Source of the DNA: Erythrobacter sp.
GTDB taxonomy: Bacteria; Pseudomonadota; Alphaproteobacteria; Sphingomonadales; Sphingomonadaceae
Assembly (NCBI GenBank): GCA_025698865.1
Contig: JAILWQ010000005.1
Span: forward strand, 129,445 to 193,444
Reading direction: 5' to 3'
DNA: 64,000 nucleotides
Position numbers and translations under genes: made by a program
Notes under the pieces: model-generated
Seen by the model: only the letters and a program-made list of their open reading frames with translations
What the model was told of the DNA's origin: nothing
Databases searched by the model: none
In this document: positions 31,895 through 41,457 of the stretch, in pieces
Position numbering within the stretch: position 1 is the stretch's first letter
Layout of the letters: each line of letters opens with the position of its first letter

Positions 31895-32938
31895 ATGCGA
31901 ATAGGCCATGTCGCCCCGGTAATTTATCCAACGCCGCCCGCCGCTTACGGCGGGACGGAGCGCGTTGTCGCGGACCTTGCCTCGGCGCAGGCCGCCATGG
32001 GCCACGAGGTGAGCATCTTCGGCCCGGCGGACAGCGCGGTGCGCGGCGTGCGTGTGATCGGCGACTATATCTCGCTGTCCGCGCATGAAGATCGGGCAGG
32101 AAAGCCGCTTCCACCCGGGTTTCCGGCCGAGCTCGAAGCGCGGCAGATCGCGGACCTCATGCAGCGGGGCGGGGATTTCGATATCCTTCATCTCCACGGT
32201 TCGGCGCATGCGAGCGGCGTATGTTCCGCACTGGGCGTGCCGACTTTCAGGACCATCCACTGGCGCGCCGACGAGGCCGATCACGTGCAGCATTTCGCGA
32301 GCTTTCCGCGCGAACGGATCGTCGCGATCTCGCAGCGGCAGGCGCGCGACGTGCCGGCGGCCAGTCTGGCCGGCGTCGTGCTTCACGGAATGCCGCTCGA
32401 CCGGTTTGCCATGGCGGAGCGGGGCGGGGATTACCTGGCTTTCATCGGCCGGATGACCGACCAGAAGCGGCCGGATCGAGCGATCGCGCTGGCGAAGGCG
32501 CTGAATATGCCCCTGCGGCTGGCTGGGCCGATCGATCCGGGCAACCCGACCTATTTCGAGCGGGTCGTCGCGCCGCATCTGTCGGAGGATATCGTCCATG
32601 TCGGGAGCCTGACGGACGAGGGCAAGCGGCCTTTCCTGTCGGGCGCTGCGGGTCTGGTGTTCCCGATCGACTGGCCCGAACCCTTCGGCCTCGTGATGAT
32701 CGAGGCGATGGCCTGCGGCGTGCCGGTGATCGCCTGGAACAAGGGCAGTGTGCGCGAGGTGGTGGAGGACGGGGTGACCGGGATCATCGTCAATTCGGTC
32801 GACGAAGCCGTCCGCCGCTTCGACGAGGTCCGGCGGCTCGATCCGGTGGTGATCCGCGAGACGTTCGAACGCCGCTTCTCGTCCGAGCGAATGGCCTTGC
32901 AGGTCGTCGACCTCTACCGCGCGGCCCTCCAGGTCTAG
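31895..32938 (+). CDS. GT4 family glycosyltransferase
   Basis: A 347-residue GT-B retaining glycosyltransferase. It starts with MRIGHVAPVIYPTPPAAYGG, the typical GT4 opening, contains FIGRMTDQKRPDRAI in the middle and the E-x7-E donor motif WPEPFGLVMIEAMACG near 270. I prefer ATG 31895; a GTG 18 bp upstream is in frame. It is transcribed divergently from the sucrose-phosphate synthase and converges on the Crp/Fnr gene with a 4-bp overlap. Confidence 0.88.
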   Translation: MRIGHVAPVIYPTPPAAYGGTERVVADLASAQAAMGHEVSIFGPADSAVRGVRVIGDYISLSAHEDRAGKPLPPGFPAELEARQIADLMQRGGDFDILHLHGSAHASGVCSALGVPTFRTIHWRADEADHVQHFASFPRERIVAISQRQARDVPAASLAGVVLHGMPLDRFAMAERGGDYLAFIGRMTDQKRPDRAIALAKALNMPLRLAGPIDPGNPTYFERVVAPHLSEDIVHVGSLTDEGKRPFLSGAAGLVFPIDWPEPFGLVMIEAMACGVPVIAWNKGSVREVVEDGVTGIIVNSVDEAVRRFDEVRRLDPVVIRETFERRFSSERMALQVVDLYRAALQV

Positions 32939-33714
32939 CGATCGCCGAGCGTTTCCAGCGCCAGTTCGCCGTCGCCATATAGATAAGAGCCGTCGAATTC
33001 GCAGAGCCGGTAAAGGGCCGCCTCGTCGAGGATGATGATCCGGCCATCGCCACGCGGATCGAGGATACCGCGTTCCCGCAGCCGCTTGAAGCTCCGGTTG
33101 GCATGGACCGAGGTGATGCCGCAGGCCTCGGCATAGTCGCGCTGCAGCAGGGGGACGGGGAGCTCGTTTCCGTCGTACTTCCCGACGAATTTGAGCCGGT
33201 CGATCAGTTCGGCGATCAAATGGGCGATCCGGCCCTCCGCATTCAGACGGCCGATGCGGAAGATCCATTCGCGATGCATCGCAGCATCCAGCAGGGTGGA
33301 AAACCACATCGCCCGCGCCAGATGGGGAAACTGGTCGACGAGCGTCGCGATCGCCTTGTGCGGAACTTTGGCGACGACTGCCTGGCCCAAGGTGCCGACA
33401 TTGTGATCGAGCCGCTTCATCGCGAAGCCGTGGAGATCGACGAAATCGCCCGAGATGTTCAGGCCGACCAGCTGCCGCTCCCCCTTCCGGTCGTCGAGGT
33501 GGCGCAGCATCGTCCCCTCGATGAGATAGTAGGAATTCTCCAGTCGCTCCCCACGCTCGACCAGCGTGGTGCGCGGCGGGAGAGTGATGACCTCGGCAAC
33601 GGCATCTTCCAGCGCCCGCTTTTCCTCGGCGCGCAGATCATGCCGCAAGCGGCCCTTGAGGAAGAGTTCGGTTCGCACGCAAGGTCCCTGTTTGTTCCGG
33701 CGGGTGCTACGCAT
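32935..33714 (-). CDS. Crp/Fnr family transcriptional regulator
   Basis: About 259 residues with an N-terminal cyclic-nucleotide-binding-like barrel (LPPRTTLVERGERLENSYYLIEG, then VGLNISGDFVDLHGF) and a C-terminal winged helix with RDYAEACGITSVHANRSFKRLRERGIL as recognition region. No Cys cluster of the FNR type is seen, so oxygen sensing by an iron-sulfur cluster is unlikely. Start codons at 33732, 33714 and GTG 33678 are all possible. Its place next to the glycosyltransferase cluster suggests, but does not prove, control of it. Confidence 0.85.
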   Translation of the reverse strand: MRSTRRNKQGPCVRTELFLKGRLRHDLRAEEKRALEDAVAEVITLPPRTTLVERGERLENSYYLIEGTMLRHLDDRKGERQLVGLNISGDFVDLHGFAMKRLDHNVGTLGQAVVAKVPHKAIATLVDQFPHLARAMWFSTLLDAAMHREWIFRIGRLNAEGRIAHLIAELIDRLKFVGKYDGNELPVPLLQRDYAEACGITSVHANRSFKRLRERGILDPRGDGRIIILDEAALYRLCEFDGSYLYGDGELALETLGDR

Positions 33715-33828
33715 AGGCCCAAGCCGTGTCAAAATCTGAACGCTTAACCTAAATCAATCGATCCACTGCGCATCGCGCGAGGGGTCTGAACTCACATCTG
33801 TGAAACTCCCGCAAGTGATACGTTTACA

Positions 33829-33850
33829 CATATAAAAATATCTTTATATG
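33829..33850 (+). promoter_or_regulatory. Palindromic operator of the methionine regulon
   Basis: CATATAAA (33829-33836) and TTTATATG (33843-33850) are perfect 8-bp inverted arms separated by 6 nt, in an AT-rich patch of otherwise GC-rich DNA. It ends 10 bp before the ATG of the ArsR-methyltransferase gene and overlaps the likely -10 region. The form matches an ArsR-family dimer site, so autorepression of the met operon is probable. Confidence 0.75.
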
Positions 33851-33860
33851 TTGGTCGGAA

Positions 33861-34835
33861 ATGCGGACGGAAGCGATCTTCAGGGCCCTGGCCGATCTGA
33901 CCAGACTTCGCATCCTGCGTCTGCTTGTCTCCATGGAGCTCGCGGTGGGCGAACTCGCGCAGGTGCTCGGGCAAAGCCAGCCGCGCGTCTCGCGCCATGT
34001 GGCCATTCTGTGCGAATGCGGCCTGGCCGAGCGGCGTAGGGAGGGCAGCTGGGTCTTCCTGCGCCTGTCGCGGGCCGAAGGGCCGGACGGCGAGGTTCTG
34101 GCCGGTCTGTCCGACCTGCTGGACCGGACGGTCGAAGCGGATGCCGAACTGGCACAGGCCTGTGCGCAGGACAGTCGCAGGCTGGTCGAAATTCGCGATG
34201 CGCGCGAGGCGCAGGCGCAGGATTACTTTGCGGCCAATGCGCAGGACTGGGACGAGTTGCGGCGGCTGCACAGTTCGGACGAGGCGGTGGAGGCCGCGCT
34301 CGAACGGGCTCTGGGCGACCGGCCTCTCGGGCACCTGCTCGACATCGGGACGGGGACGGGCCGGATGGCCGAAATCTTCGCCGCGCGGGCCGAGCGGATT
34401 GTGGCGCTCGACAAGAGCCTCGCCATGCTCCGCGTCGCGCGGGCCAAGTTGCAGAACCTTCCCGCCGATCGGATGGAGCTGGTGCAGGGAGATTTCGTGG
34501 ACCTGCCCTTCGATGCCGACGAATTCGATACGGTGCTGTTTCATCAGGTGCTCCATTTCGCACAGAGCCCGGCTGCGGTTTTGTCCGAGGCCGCGCGCGT
34601 GACGCGCCCCGGCGGCACCGTCGCCATCGTCGATTTCGCCGCCCATTCGCGCGAGGATCTGCGCGAGAAGCATGCCCATGCCCGCCTCGGCTTCACCGAC
34701 GATCAGATTCATGAACTGCTCGGGAGCGCGGGTTTCAATCCGGCCGACCCGCTGGCGCTTGAGGATGGAGAACTGACCGTGAAGATCTGGGTCGCCGAAC
34801 GTCTCGGCACGCGCGCCGGAAGGATGGCCTCGTGA
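33861..34835 (+). CDS. ArsR-family regulator fused to a SAM-dependent methyltransferase
   Basis: A 324-residue two-domain protein. Residues 1-75 form an ArsR winged helix (LADLTRLRILRLL, ELAQVLGQSQPRVSRHVAIL); residues 140-310 form a class I methyltransferase with the SAM motif LDIGTGTGRMAEIF near 158. There is no ArsR-type metal-binding Cys pair. Such fusions sit before metF/metH in many alphaproteobacteria and likely sense SAM or S-adenosylhomocysteine. It overlaps metF by a GTGA and lies behind a perfect palindrome that is probably its own operator. Confidence 0.9.
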   Translation: MRTEAIFRALADLTRLRILRLLVSMELAVGELAQVLGQSQPRVSRHVAILCECGLAERRREGSWVFLRLSRAEGPDGEVLAGLSDLLDRTVEADAELAQACAQDSRRLVEIRDAREAQAQDYFAANAQDWDELRRLHSSDEAVEAALERALGDRPLGHLLDIGTGTGRMAEIFAARAERIVALDKSLAMLRVARAKLQNLPADRMELVQGDFVDLPFDADEFDTVLFHQVLHFAQSPAAVLSEAARVTRPGGTVAIVDFAAHSREDLREKHAHARLGFTDDQIHELLGSAGFNPADPLALEDGELTVKIWVAERLGTRAGRMAS

Positions 34836-35770
34836 GTCCGACGCTCGACCAGATGCGCGAGGCACAGCGTGCTTTGGAAACGCCCCTCTTTTCCGGACTG
34901 CCCGGCGATATCGAGGTGAGCTTCGAATTCTTTCCGCCGAAGACCGAGAAGATGGGCGAGACCCTGTGGCAGAGCGTCGCGACGCTCGCTCCGCTGGGAC
35001 CGCGCTTCGTCTCGGTCACCTATGGCGCGGGCGGATCGACGCGCGAGCGCACGCACGAGCAGGTCGTGCGCATCCAGAACGAGGCGGGCATTCCCGCCGC
35101 CGCCCATCTGACCTGCGTCGCGGCGACGCGCGAGGAAGTGGACGAGGTCGCGCGCCATTACTGGGCGGAGGGCATCCGCCACATTGTCGCACTGCGGGGC
35201 GATGCGCCGGACGGCCACTCCACCTACGCGCCCCATCCCGGGGGATACGAGAATTCGGTCGATCTCATCGCAGGGCTGAAAAAAGTCGCCGATTTCGAGA
35301 TTTCGGTCGCCGCCTATCCCGAAATGCACCCCGACAGCGCCGATCGCCGTACCGATCTGGACAATCTCAAGGCGAAATTCGACGCCGGGGCCACGCGGGC
35401 GATCACCCAGTTCTTCTTCGAGCCCGAATGCTTCTTCGAGTTCCGCGACGAGGCGCGCAAGGCTGGGATAGAGGGGGAAATCGTGCCAGGCATCATGCCG
35501 GTGATGAGCTTCGCCGCGGTCCAGCGCATGTCGGGCCTGTGCGGAACTGCAATCCCGCACTGGATGAGCGGCCTTTTCGATGGGCTCGACGAGCGGCCCG
35601 AGGCGCGCCAGCTCGTGAGCGCCACGATCGCTGCCGAACTGTGCCGCCGGCTCTACGCGGGTGGCGTGCGGCAGTTTCACTTCTACACGCTCAATCGCGC
35701 CGAGCTGAGTTACGCGATCTGCCACATGCTCGGCCTGCGTCCGATCCGTCCGCAGGGTGAAACGGCATGA
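34832..35770 (+). CDS. metF: 5,10-methylenetetrahydrofolate reductase MetF
   Basis: MetF reduces methylene-THF to methyl-THF, the methyl donor for methionine synthase, with FAD. The 312-residue TIM barrel carries FEFFPPKTEKM near the start, SVTYGAGGSTRERT (61-74), the LRGDAP motif and FFFEPECFFEF. Translation begins at GTG 34832, overlapping the regulator stop. The stop overlaps the metH1 ATG, consistent with a single methionine transcript. Confidence 0.95.
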   Translation: MSPTLDQMREAQRALETPLFSGLPGDIEVSFEFFPPKTEKMGETLWQSVATLAPLGPRFVSVTYGAGGSTRERTHEQVVRIQNEAGIPAAAHLTCVAATREEVDEVARHYWAEGIRHIVALRGDAPDGHSTYAPHPGGYENSVDLIAGLKKVADFEISVAAYPEMHPDSADRRTDLDNLKAKFDAGATRAITQFFFEPECFFEFRDEARKAGIEGEIVPGIMPVMSFAAVQRMSGLCGTAIPHWMSGLFDGLDERPEARQLVSATIAAELCRRLYAGGVRQFHFYTLNRAELSYAICHMLGLRPIRPQGETA

Positions 35771-36816
35771 CCACCGCGCGCGAATCCTTCCTGGCGCAGG
35801 CGGCGGAGCGCATTCTGATCGTCGACGGCGCCTTCGGCACCGAGATCCAGAACTGGAAGCTGTCGGAGGAGGACTATGCCGGTTCGCTCGGCCTCGCCCG
35901 CGACCAGAAGGGCAACAACGACATTCTCGCGCTGACCAAGCCCGAACTGCCGGAATCGATCCACCGTGCCTATTTCACCGCCGGAGCCGATATCGCGGAA
36001 ACGAACACTTTCTCCGCCAACCGGATCAGTCAGGCGGACTACGCCGCCGAGCATCTGGTGCGCGAGATCAATGTCGAGAGTGCCAGGCTCGCGCGCCGCG
36101 TCGCCGACGAGTTCGTCGCTCAGGACGGCAGGCCGCGCTTCGTCGCCGGGGCGATCGGTCCGACCAACAAGACGCTGTCCCTCTCGCCCGACGTCAACGA
36201 TCCGGGCTTTCGCGAGATTGACTGGGACGAGCTGGTCGATGTCTATCGCGCGCAGGCCGAGGCGCTGGTCGAGGGCGGGGCCGATTTTATCCTGGTGGAA
36301 ACGATTTTCGACACGCTCAACGCCAAGGCGGGCATCATGGCGGTGCGGCAGGTGGAGCGAGCGCTCGGGCGAGACGTGCCGATCATGCTTTCCATGACGC
36401 TGACCGACCTGTCCGGGCGCAATCTGTCGGGCCACACGGTCGAGGCTTTCTGGCACGCCGTGCGTCATGCGAAACCGCTCACCGTAGGCCTCAACTGTTC
36501 CTTCGGAGCGACGCAGCTGCGCCCGCATGTCCGCACGCTCAGCGCTTTGGCCGACTGCCCGATCATGGTCTATCCCAATGCCGGCCTTCCCAATGAACTC
36601 GGCGAATACGACGAGACGCCCGGCGAGACGGCGGGCTTCGTCCACGAATGGGCCGAGCACGGGCAAGTGAACGTGCTCGGCGGGTGCTGCGGTTCGACCC
36701 CGGCGCATATTGCCGCGATCGCCCAGAAGGTCGCGAAGCTGGCGCCGAGGAAGCTTCCTTCGCCCCCGGTCGTGACCCGCCTTGCCGGGCTCGAACCGTT
36801 CGAGATGGCTGCCTGA
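35767..36816 (+). CDS. Methionine synthase, homocysteine-binding module (split MetH, N-terminal part)
   Basis: This 349-residue protein equals the first domain of MetH (Pfam S-methyl_trans). It has [11 protein letters not shown] at 19-29 and the three zinc-binding cysteines in GLNCSFGA and GGCCGSTP that activate homocysteine thiolate. It lacks the pterin, cobalamin and activation domains, which are encoded by the next gene 17 bp downstream. Splitting MetH at this point is a known arrangement in sphingomonads and relatives. Confidence 0.93.
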   Translation: MTTARESFLAQAAERILIVDGAFGTEIQNWKLSEEDYAGSLGLARDQKGNNDILALTKPELPESIHRAYFTAGADIAETNTFSANRISQADYAAEHLVREINVESARLARRVADEFVAQDGRPRFVAGAIGPTNKTLSLSPDVNDPGFREIDWDELVDVYRAQAEALVEGGADFILVETIFDTLNAKAGIMAVRQVERALGRDVPIMLSMTLTDLSGRNLSGHTVEAFWHAVRHAKPLTVGLNCSFGATQLRPHVRTLSALADCPIMVYPNAGLPNELGEYDETPGETAGFVHEWAEHGQVNVLGGCCGSTPAHIAAIAQKVAKLAPRKLPSPPVVTRLAGLEPFEMAA

Positions 36817-36833
36817 CCTCGCTGGATCGCTGC

Positions 36834-39533
36834 GTGAACGACATTTCCACCTCCCGCTTCGTCAATGTCGGCGAACGCACCAACGTCACCGGATCGGCGG
36901 CGTTCAAGAAGCTCATCATGGCGGGCGACTATCCCGCCGCGGTCGAGGTCGCGCGCCAACAGGTCGAGAACGGCGCCCAGATCATCGACGTCAACATGGA
37001 CGAGGGTCTGCTCGACGCGGTCGAGGCAATGACCACCTTCCTCAAGCTGATCGCCGCCGAACCCGACATCGCGCGCGTTCCGGTGATGATCGACAGTTCC
37101 AAGTGGGAGGTGATCGAGGCCGGGCTGAAATGCGTGTCGGGCAAGCCGATCGTCAACTCGATCAGCATGAAGGAGGGGGAGGACGCCTTCCTTCATCATG
37201 CCCGGAAATGCATGGATTACGGTGCGGCGGCGGTGGTCATGGCCTTCGACGAGACTGGCCAGGCCGATACGAAAGAGCGCAAGGTCGAAATCTGCAAGCG
37301 CGCCTACGATTTGCTGGTGGCAGACGGCTTCCCGCCCGAGGACATCATCTTCGACGCCAATATCTTCGCCGTGGCGACGGGGATCGAGGAACACGATCGC
37401 TACGGGCTCGATTTCATCGAGGCGGTCGCGGAGCTGCGCGAATTATGCCCCCACGCGCATTATTCCGGCGGGCTTTCCAACCTCTCCTTCAGCTTCCGCG
37501 GCAACGAGCCGGTGCGCCGCGCGATGCATTCGGTCTTTCTCTACCACGCTATTCCCGCCGGGCTCGACATGGCGATCGTCAATGCCGGCCAGCTCGACGT
37601 CTACGATCAGATCGATCCGGAGCTGCGCGAGGCCTGCGAGGATGTGATCCTCAACCGGCCGGCCCGCTCGGCCGAGCAGACGCCGACCGAACGGCTGATC
37701 GCGCTCGCCGAACGGTTCCGCGGCACCGACGTGCGCGCCGAGAAAGAGGCCGCCGAATGGCGCGGCTGGGACGTGATCAAGCGGCTCGAACACGCTCTGG
37801 TCAAGGGGATCGACGCCCATATCGTCGACGACACCGAGGAGGCCCGCCAGCTGATCCTCGAGCGCGCGGGCCGCCCGATCGAGGTGATCGAGGGACCGCT
37901 GATGGACGGCATGAACGTGGTCGGCGACCTGTTCGGCAGCGGCAAGATGTTCCTGCCGCAGGTCGTCAAATCCGCCCGCGTCATGAAGAAGGCGGTCGCG
38001 CACCTCATCCCCTTCATCGAGGCGGAGAAGGAAGCGGGCGCCAAGGCCAAGGGCAAGATCATCATGGCGACCGTGAAGGGCGACGTTCACGATATCGGCA
38101 AGAACATCGTCGGCGTGGTCCTCCAGTGCAACGGCTACGAGGTGATCGATCTCGGCGTGATGGTGCCCTGGTCGCAGATACTCGATGCCGCGAACGAGAA
38201 CGAGGCCGACATGATCGGCCTGTCCGGTCTCATCACCCCCTCGCTCGACGAGATGGTGACGGTGGCCGAGGAAATGGCCCGCGCCGAGATGACCATGCCG
38301 CTCCTGATCGGCGGGGCGACCACCAGCAAGGTGCACACCGCGCTCAGGATCGACCCGGCCTATGCCGGGCCGGTGATCCATGTGCTCGACGCCAGTCGCG
38401 CGGTCGGGGTCGCCAGCAAGCTGCTCTCCGACACCCAGCGCGACGCCTATGTGGGCGAAGTGGCCGACGACTACGAAGGCGTGCGGGAAAAGCGGGCTGG
38501 CAAGGGGGGCAGCAAGCTCCTGTCCCTCGCCGATGCGCGCGCCAATTCGGCCAAGGTCGATCTTGGCGAGAAGCCGGCCGATCCGCTGCGGCCCGGGCTC
38601 CATGTGTTCGAGGACTGGCCGCTTGCCGATCTGCGCGAATATATCGACTGGACGCCCTTCTTCCGTGCCTGGGAACTGCACGGAAACTTCCCCGCGATCC
38701 TCGACGACGAGATCGTCGGCGAGAGCGCGCGCAGCCTGTGGGAGGATGCGCAGGCCATGCTCGACCGGCTCGTGAAGGAGAAATGGCTCAAGGCGCGCGG
38801 CGTCGCCGGGTTGTGGCCCTGCCACCGAGACGGGGACGACATCATCGTTCATCACGAGCATGTGCAGGACCGGGTCAGCAAAGACGGCGGGCATTTTCCC
38901 GACGAGCCGATCCCCGATCTCGACCGCACCAACGAGCACAGCACCCGCCTGCCGATGCTGCGCCAGCAGGTTGGCAAGAGCCGGGACCGGGCCAATTTCT
39001 GCCTGGCGGACTTCGTCGATCCGGATGGCGACTGGATGGGCGGCTTCGCGGTCGGACTGCACGGCATCGACGAACACTCGAAGCGGTTCCGGGAGGCCAA
39101 CGACGATTATTCGGACATCATGCTCAAGGCGCTGGCCGACCGCTTCGCCGAGGCTTTTGCCGAGCGCCTGCACCAGCATGTCCGCACCGATCTGTGGGGC
39201 TATGCGCCGGACGAGCAATTCACCAACGAGGCGCTGATCAAGGAACGGTATCGCGGCATCCGCCCGGCGCCGGGCTATCCCGCCTGTCCCGATCACAGCC
39301 TCAAGCCGCTGCTGTTCGAGATGCTGCGAGCCGAGGAGAATACCGGGCTCACTCTGACCGAGAGCTTCGCGATGCTTCCCACCGCGGCAGTCAGCGGATT
39401 TTATTTCGGCCACCCCGAAAGCTCGTATTTCGGCGTGGCGACGATCGGGCAGGACCAGCTCGAGGATTATGCGGCTCGCCGCAGTGTGGATATCGAGACC
39501 GCGACCCGCTGGCTGCGGCCCAATCTCGATTGA
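36834..39533 (+). CDS. metH: Methionine synthase, folate/cobalamin/activation modules (split MetH, C-terminal part)
   Basis: The 899-residue protein carries the pterin-binding barrel ([20 protein letters not shown]), the B12 cap domain, the cobalamin domain with the base-off motif [12 protein letters not shown] near residue 420 and GLSGLITPS, and the C-terminal SAM-dependent reactivation domain ending with [15 protein letters not shown] start at GTG 36834; no ATG is available before the conserved region. It needs the upstream homocysteine module and B12, which ties it to the cob/btu locus. Confidence 0.93.
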   Translation: MNDISTSRFVNVGERTNVTGSAAFKKLIMAGDYPAAVEVARQQVENGAQIIDVNMDEGLLDAVEAMTTFLKLIAAEPDIARVPVMIDSSKWEVIEAGLKCVSGKPIVNSISMKEGEDAFLHHARKCMDYGAAAVVMAFDETGQADTKERKVEICKRAYDLLVADGFPPEDIIFDANIFAVATGIEEHDRYGLDFIEAVAELRELCPHAHYSGGLSNLSFSFRGNEPVRRAMHSVFLYHAIPAGLDMAIVNAGQLDVYDQIDPELREACEDVILNRPARSAEQTPTERLIALAERFRGTDVRAEKEAAEWRGWDVIKRLEHALVKGIDAHIVDDTEEARQLILERAGRPIEVIEGPLMDGMNVVGDLFGSGKMFLPQVVKSARVMKKAVAHLIPFIEAEKEAGAKAKGKIIMATVKGDVHDIGKNIVGVVLQCNGYEVIDLGVMVPWSQILDAANENEADMIGLSGLITPSLDEMVTVAEEMARAEMTMPLLIGGATTSKVHTALRIDPAYAGPVIHVLDASRAVGVASKLLSDTQRDAYVGEVADDYEGVREKRAGKGGSKLLSLADARANSAKVDLGEKPADPLRPGLHVFEDWPLADLREYIDWTPFFRAWELHGNFPAILDDEIVGESARSLWEDAQAMLDRLVKEKWLKARGVAGLWPCHRDGDDIIVHHEHVQDRVSKDGGHFPDEPIPDLDRTNEHSTRLPMLRQQVGKSRDRANFCLADFVDPDGDWMGGFAVGLHGIDEHSKRFREANDDYSDIMLKALADRFAEAFAERLHQHVRTDLWGYAPDEQFTNEALIKERYRGIRPAPGYPACPDHSLKPLLFEMLRAEENTGLTLTESFAMLPTAAVSGFYFGHPESSYFGVATIGQDQLEDYAARRSVDIETATRWLRPNLD

Positions 39534-39589
39534 CCGGGGCGGGCTATTCGCGCAGGGAACCGGCGTCGGCCGCAGGAGCGATTCTGTGG

Positions 39590-39806
39590 CGGGCGCGCAC
39601 GGGAGAGACCGTTTCGGCAAGTCGTGTTCGACGGGCCGGCCGGCGCCGAAGGAGCAACCGCCCCGGAAACTCTCAGGCACCAGGGACCGCGCGCACCCAT
39701 CGACACTCTGGAAAGCGCCGCGCGCGGCTTCGCGCGTTGCCACCGAAGGGGAAGGCCATGCCATTGCGGCACGGCTAAGCTCTCAGGTTTCCCGACAGAG
39801 GGGGCA
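39590..39806 (+). promoter_or_regulatory. Tandem glycine riboswitch
   Basis: Two glycine aptamers follow each other in the 323-bp gap before gcvT. The first has GGGAGAGACC (39601-39610), GCCGAAGGAGCAACCGCCCC and AAACTCTCAGGCACCAGG; the second has CTCTGGAAAGCGCC, CACCGAAGGGGAAGGCC and AGCTCTCAGGTTTCCCGACAG-type ending near 39779-39799. These are the diagnostic conserved blocks. In tandem glycine switches, ligand normally turns on glycine cleavage genes. Confidence 0.95.
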
Positions 39807-39856
39807 TGGATCATCCGGGCGCCGCGAGGCGTCGCCATGCTTTGCGGGGACGGGCC

Positions 39857-41047
39857 TTGAGCGACGAAAACGAGAAACTGGAAAACCTGCCGCTCGACGA
39901 CTGGCATCGCGGCAAGGGCGCGCGCATGGTCGGCTTCGCCGGCTATCACATGCCGATCCAGTACAACAAGGATCAGGGCGGCGGGATCGTCGCCGAGCAC
40001 GACTGGACCCGTGCCCAGGCGAGCCTGTTCGATGTCAGCCATATGGGCCAGCTCATGCTCACCGGCGAGAATGCGGCGGCCGAGCTCGAGAAATTGCTGC
40101 CCGGCGCGATCGCCTCGCTGAAGCCGGGCCGGGTGCGTTATTCGCTGCTGCTCAACGAGGAGGGCGGCGTTCTCGACGATCTGATGGTCACCAACGCCAC
40201 GCCCTGGATCGAGCCGGTGCTGGACGACGAGGGCGCCGAGATCGAGGCGGGCCACTGGGGCGAGCCGGCCTATTACATCGTCGTCAACGGTGCGACCAAG
40301 CATGACGACATCGCTTTCCTGCGCGAGCATCTCGCCGACGATGTCACATTGAACCACATGGAAGACCACGCGCTGATCGCGTTGCAGGGCCCCAAGGCGA
40401 GCAATGCGCTCGGCAGGGTGATGCGCGGCGTGCCGGACGGCCTCGTCTTCATGCAGTCGACTCTCTACGATTTCGGAGAATGGCCGCTGCGGATTACCCG
40501 CGCGGGCTATACCGGCGAAGACGGATTCGAGATTTCCGTTCCGGCGGAGTTCGTCCAGCCGCTGGCGGACCGCCTCTGCGCCGAGATCGAGGTGCGCCCC
40601 GCCGGGCTGGGCGCGCGCGACAGCCTGCGCCTCGAGGCGGGCCTGCCGCTCTACGGACACGATCTCACCGCCGAAATCGACCCGGTAAGCGCCGACCTAA
40701 CCTTCGCGCTCAGCAAGAAGCGGCGCGAGGAGGGTGGCTATCACGGCCATGCTCAGATCGCCGCGGCGCTCAAGGATGGGCCTGCGAGCTTCCGCGTCGG
40801 ACTGGTTCTCGAGGGCCGGTTGCCCGCGCGCGAGGGGGCCGAGGTTTTTGCCGGAGATGAACGCATCGGCACGGTGACCAGCGGCGGGTTTTCGCCAACG
40901 CTCGGCCACCCGATCGCCATGGCCTATGTCGACAAGGCCCATGCCGATGTCGGAATCGAACTCGCCGTGATGGTTCGTAATAAGCGACTTCCCGCGAAGG
41001 TCACCGCCATGCCCTTCGTGCCGCACAACTATTATCGAGGAAACTGA
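39857..41047 (+). CDS. gcvT: Glycine cleavage system T protein (aminomethyltransferase)
   Basis: GcvT takes the aminomethyl group from H-protein lipoate and makes methylene-THF plus ammonia. The 396-residue protein begins [19 protein letters not shown]; translation most likely starts at TTG 39857, since upstream sequence is still riboswitch and GGGGACGG lies just ahead. Signatures: [35 protein letters not shown], and [19 protein letters not shown]. One base separates it from gcvH. Confidence 0.94.
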   Translation: MSDENEKLENLPLDDWHRGKGARMVGFAGYHMPIQYNKDQGGGIVAEHDWTRAQASLFDVSHMGQLMLTGENAAAELEKLLPGAIASLKPGRVRYSLLLNEEGGVLDDLMVTNATPWIEPVLDDEGAEIEAGHWGEPAYYIVVNGATKHDDIAFLREHLADDVTLNHMEDHALIALQGPKASNALGRVMRGVPDGLVFMQSTLYDFGEWPLRITRAGYTGEDGFEISVPAEFVQPLADRLCAEIEVRPAGLGARDSLRLEAGLPLYGHDLTAEIDPVSADLTFALSKKRREEGGYHGHAQIAAALKDGPASFRVGLVLEGRLPAREGAEVFAGDERIGTVTSGGFSPTLGHPIAMAYVDKAHADVGIELAVMVRNKRLPAKVTAMPFVPHNYYRGN

Positions 41048-41048
41048 G

Positions 41049-41420
41049 ATGGCCCGCTATTTCACCGAAGAACACGAATGGATCGACGTCGAGGGCGACA
41101 CTGCCACCGTCGGCATCACCGATTACGCGCAGGAACAGCTCGGCGACATCGTGTTCGTCGAACTGCCCGAGGTCGGTGCCACGGTCGACAAGGGCAAGGA
41201 CGCCGCGGTGGTCGAGAGCGTCAAGGCGGCGAGCGACGTCTACGCGCCGATCAGCGGTGAGGTCGTCGAGACCAACGCTTCGCTCGACGACGACCCTTCG
41301 CTGGTCAATTCCTCGCCCGAGGATGATGGCTGGTTCTTCAAGCTGACCATCGCCGACAAGGGCCAGCTCGACGGCCTGATGGACCAGGCCGCCTACAAGA
41401 GCTTCTGCGACGGACTCTAA
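41049..41420 (+). CDS. gcvH: Glycine cleavage system H protein
   Basis: The 123-residue lipoyl-carrier protein shuttles the aminomethyl group between P and T. The lipoylation site is K59 in [14 protein letters not shown]. The remaining beta-barrel signatures [19 protein letters not shown] and the C-terminal DDGWFFKL are typical. It follows gcvT by 1 bp in the gcvTHP operon, with 37 bp to gcvPA. Confidence 0.96.
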   Translation: MARYFTEEHEWIDVEGDTATVGITDYAQEQLGDIVFVELPEVGATVDKGKDAAVVESVKAASDVYAPISGEVVETNASLDDDPSLVNSSPEDDGWFFKLTIADKGQLDGLMDQAAYKSFCDGL

Positions 41421-41457
41421 TCGAGGCCCGGCCGCGCCGGGATGACGGGATCACACG

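Noticed and set aside
36782..39778. 998-codon plus-strand frame over metH and the glycine riboswitch
   Set aside because: Arg-rich out-of-frame translation that runs through the riboswitch; the MetH frame has all conserved motifs.
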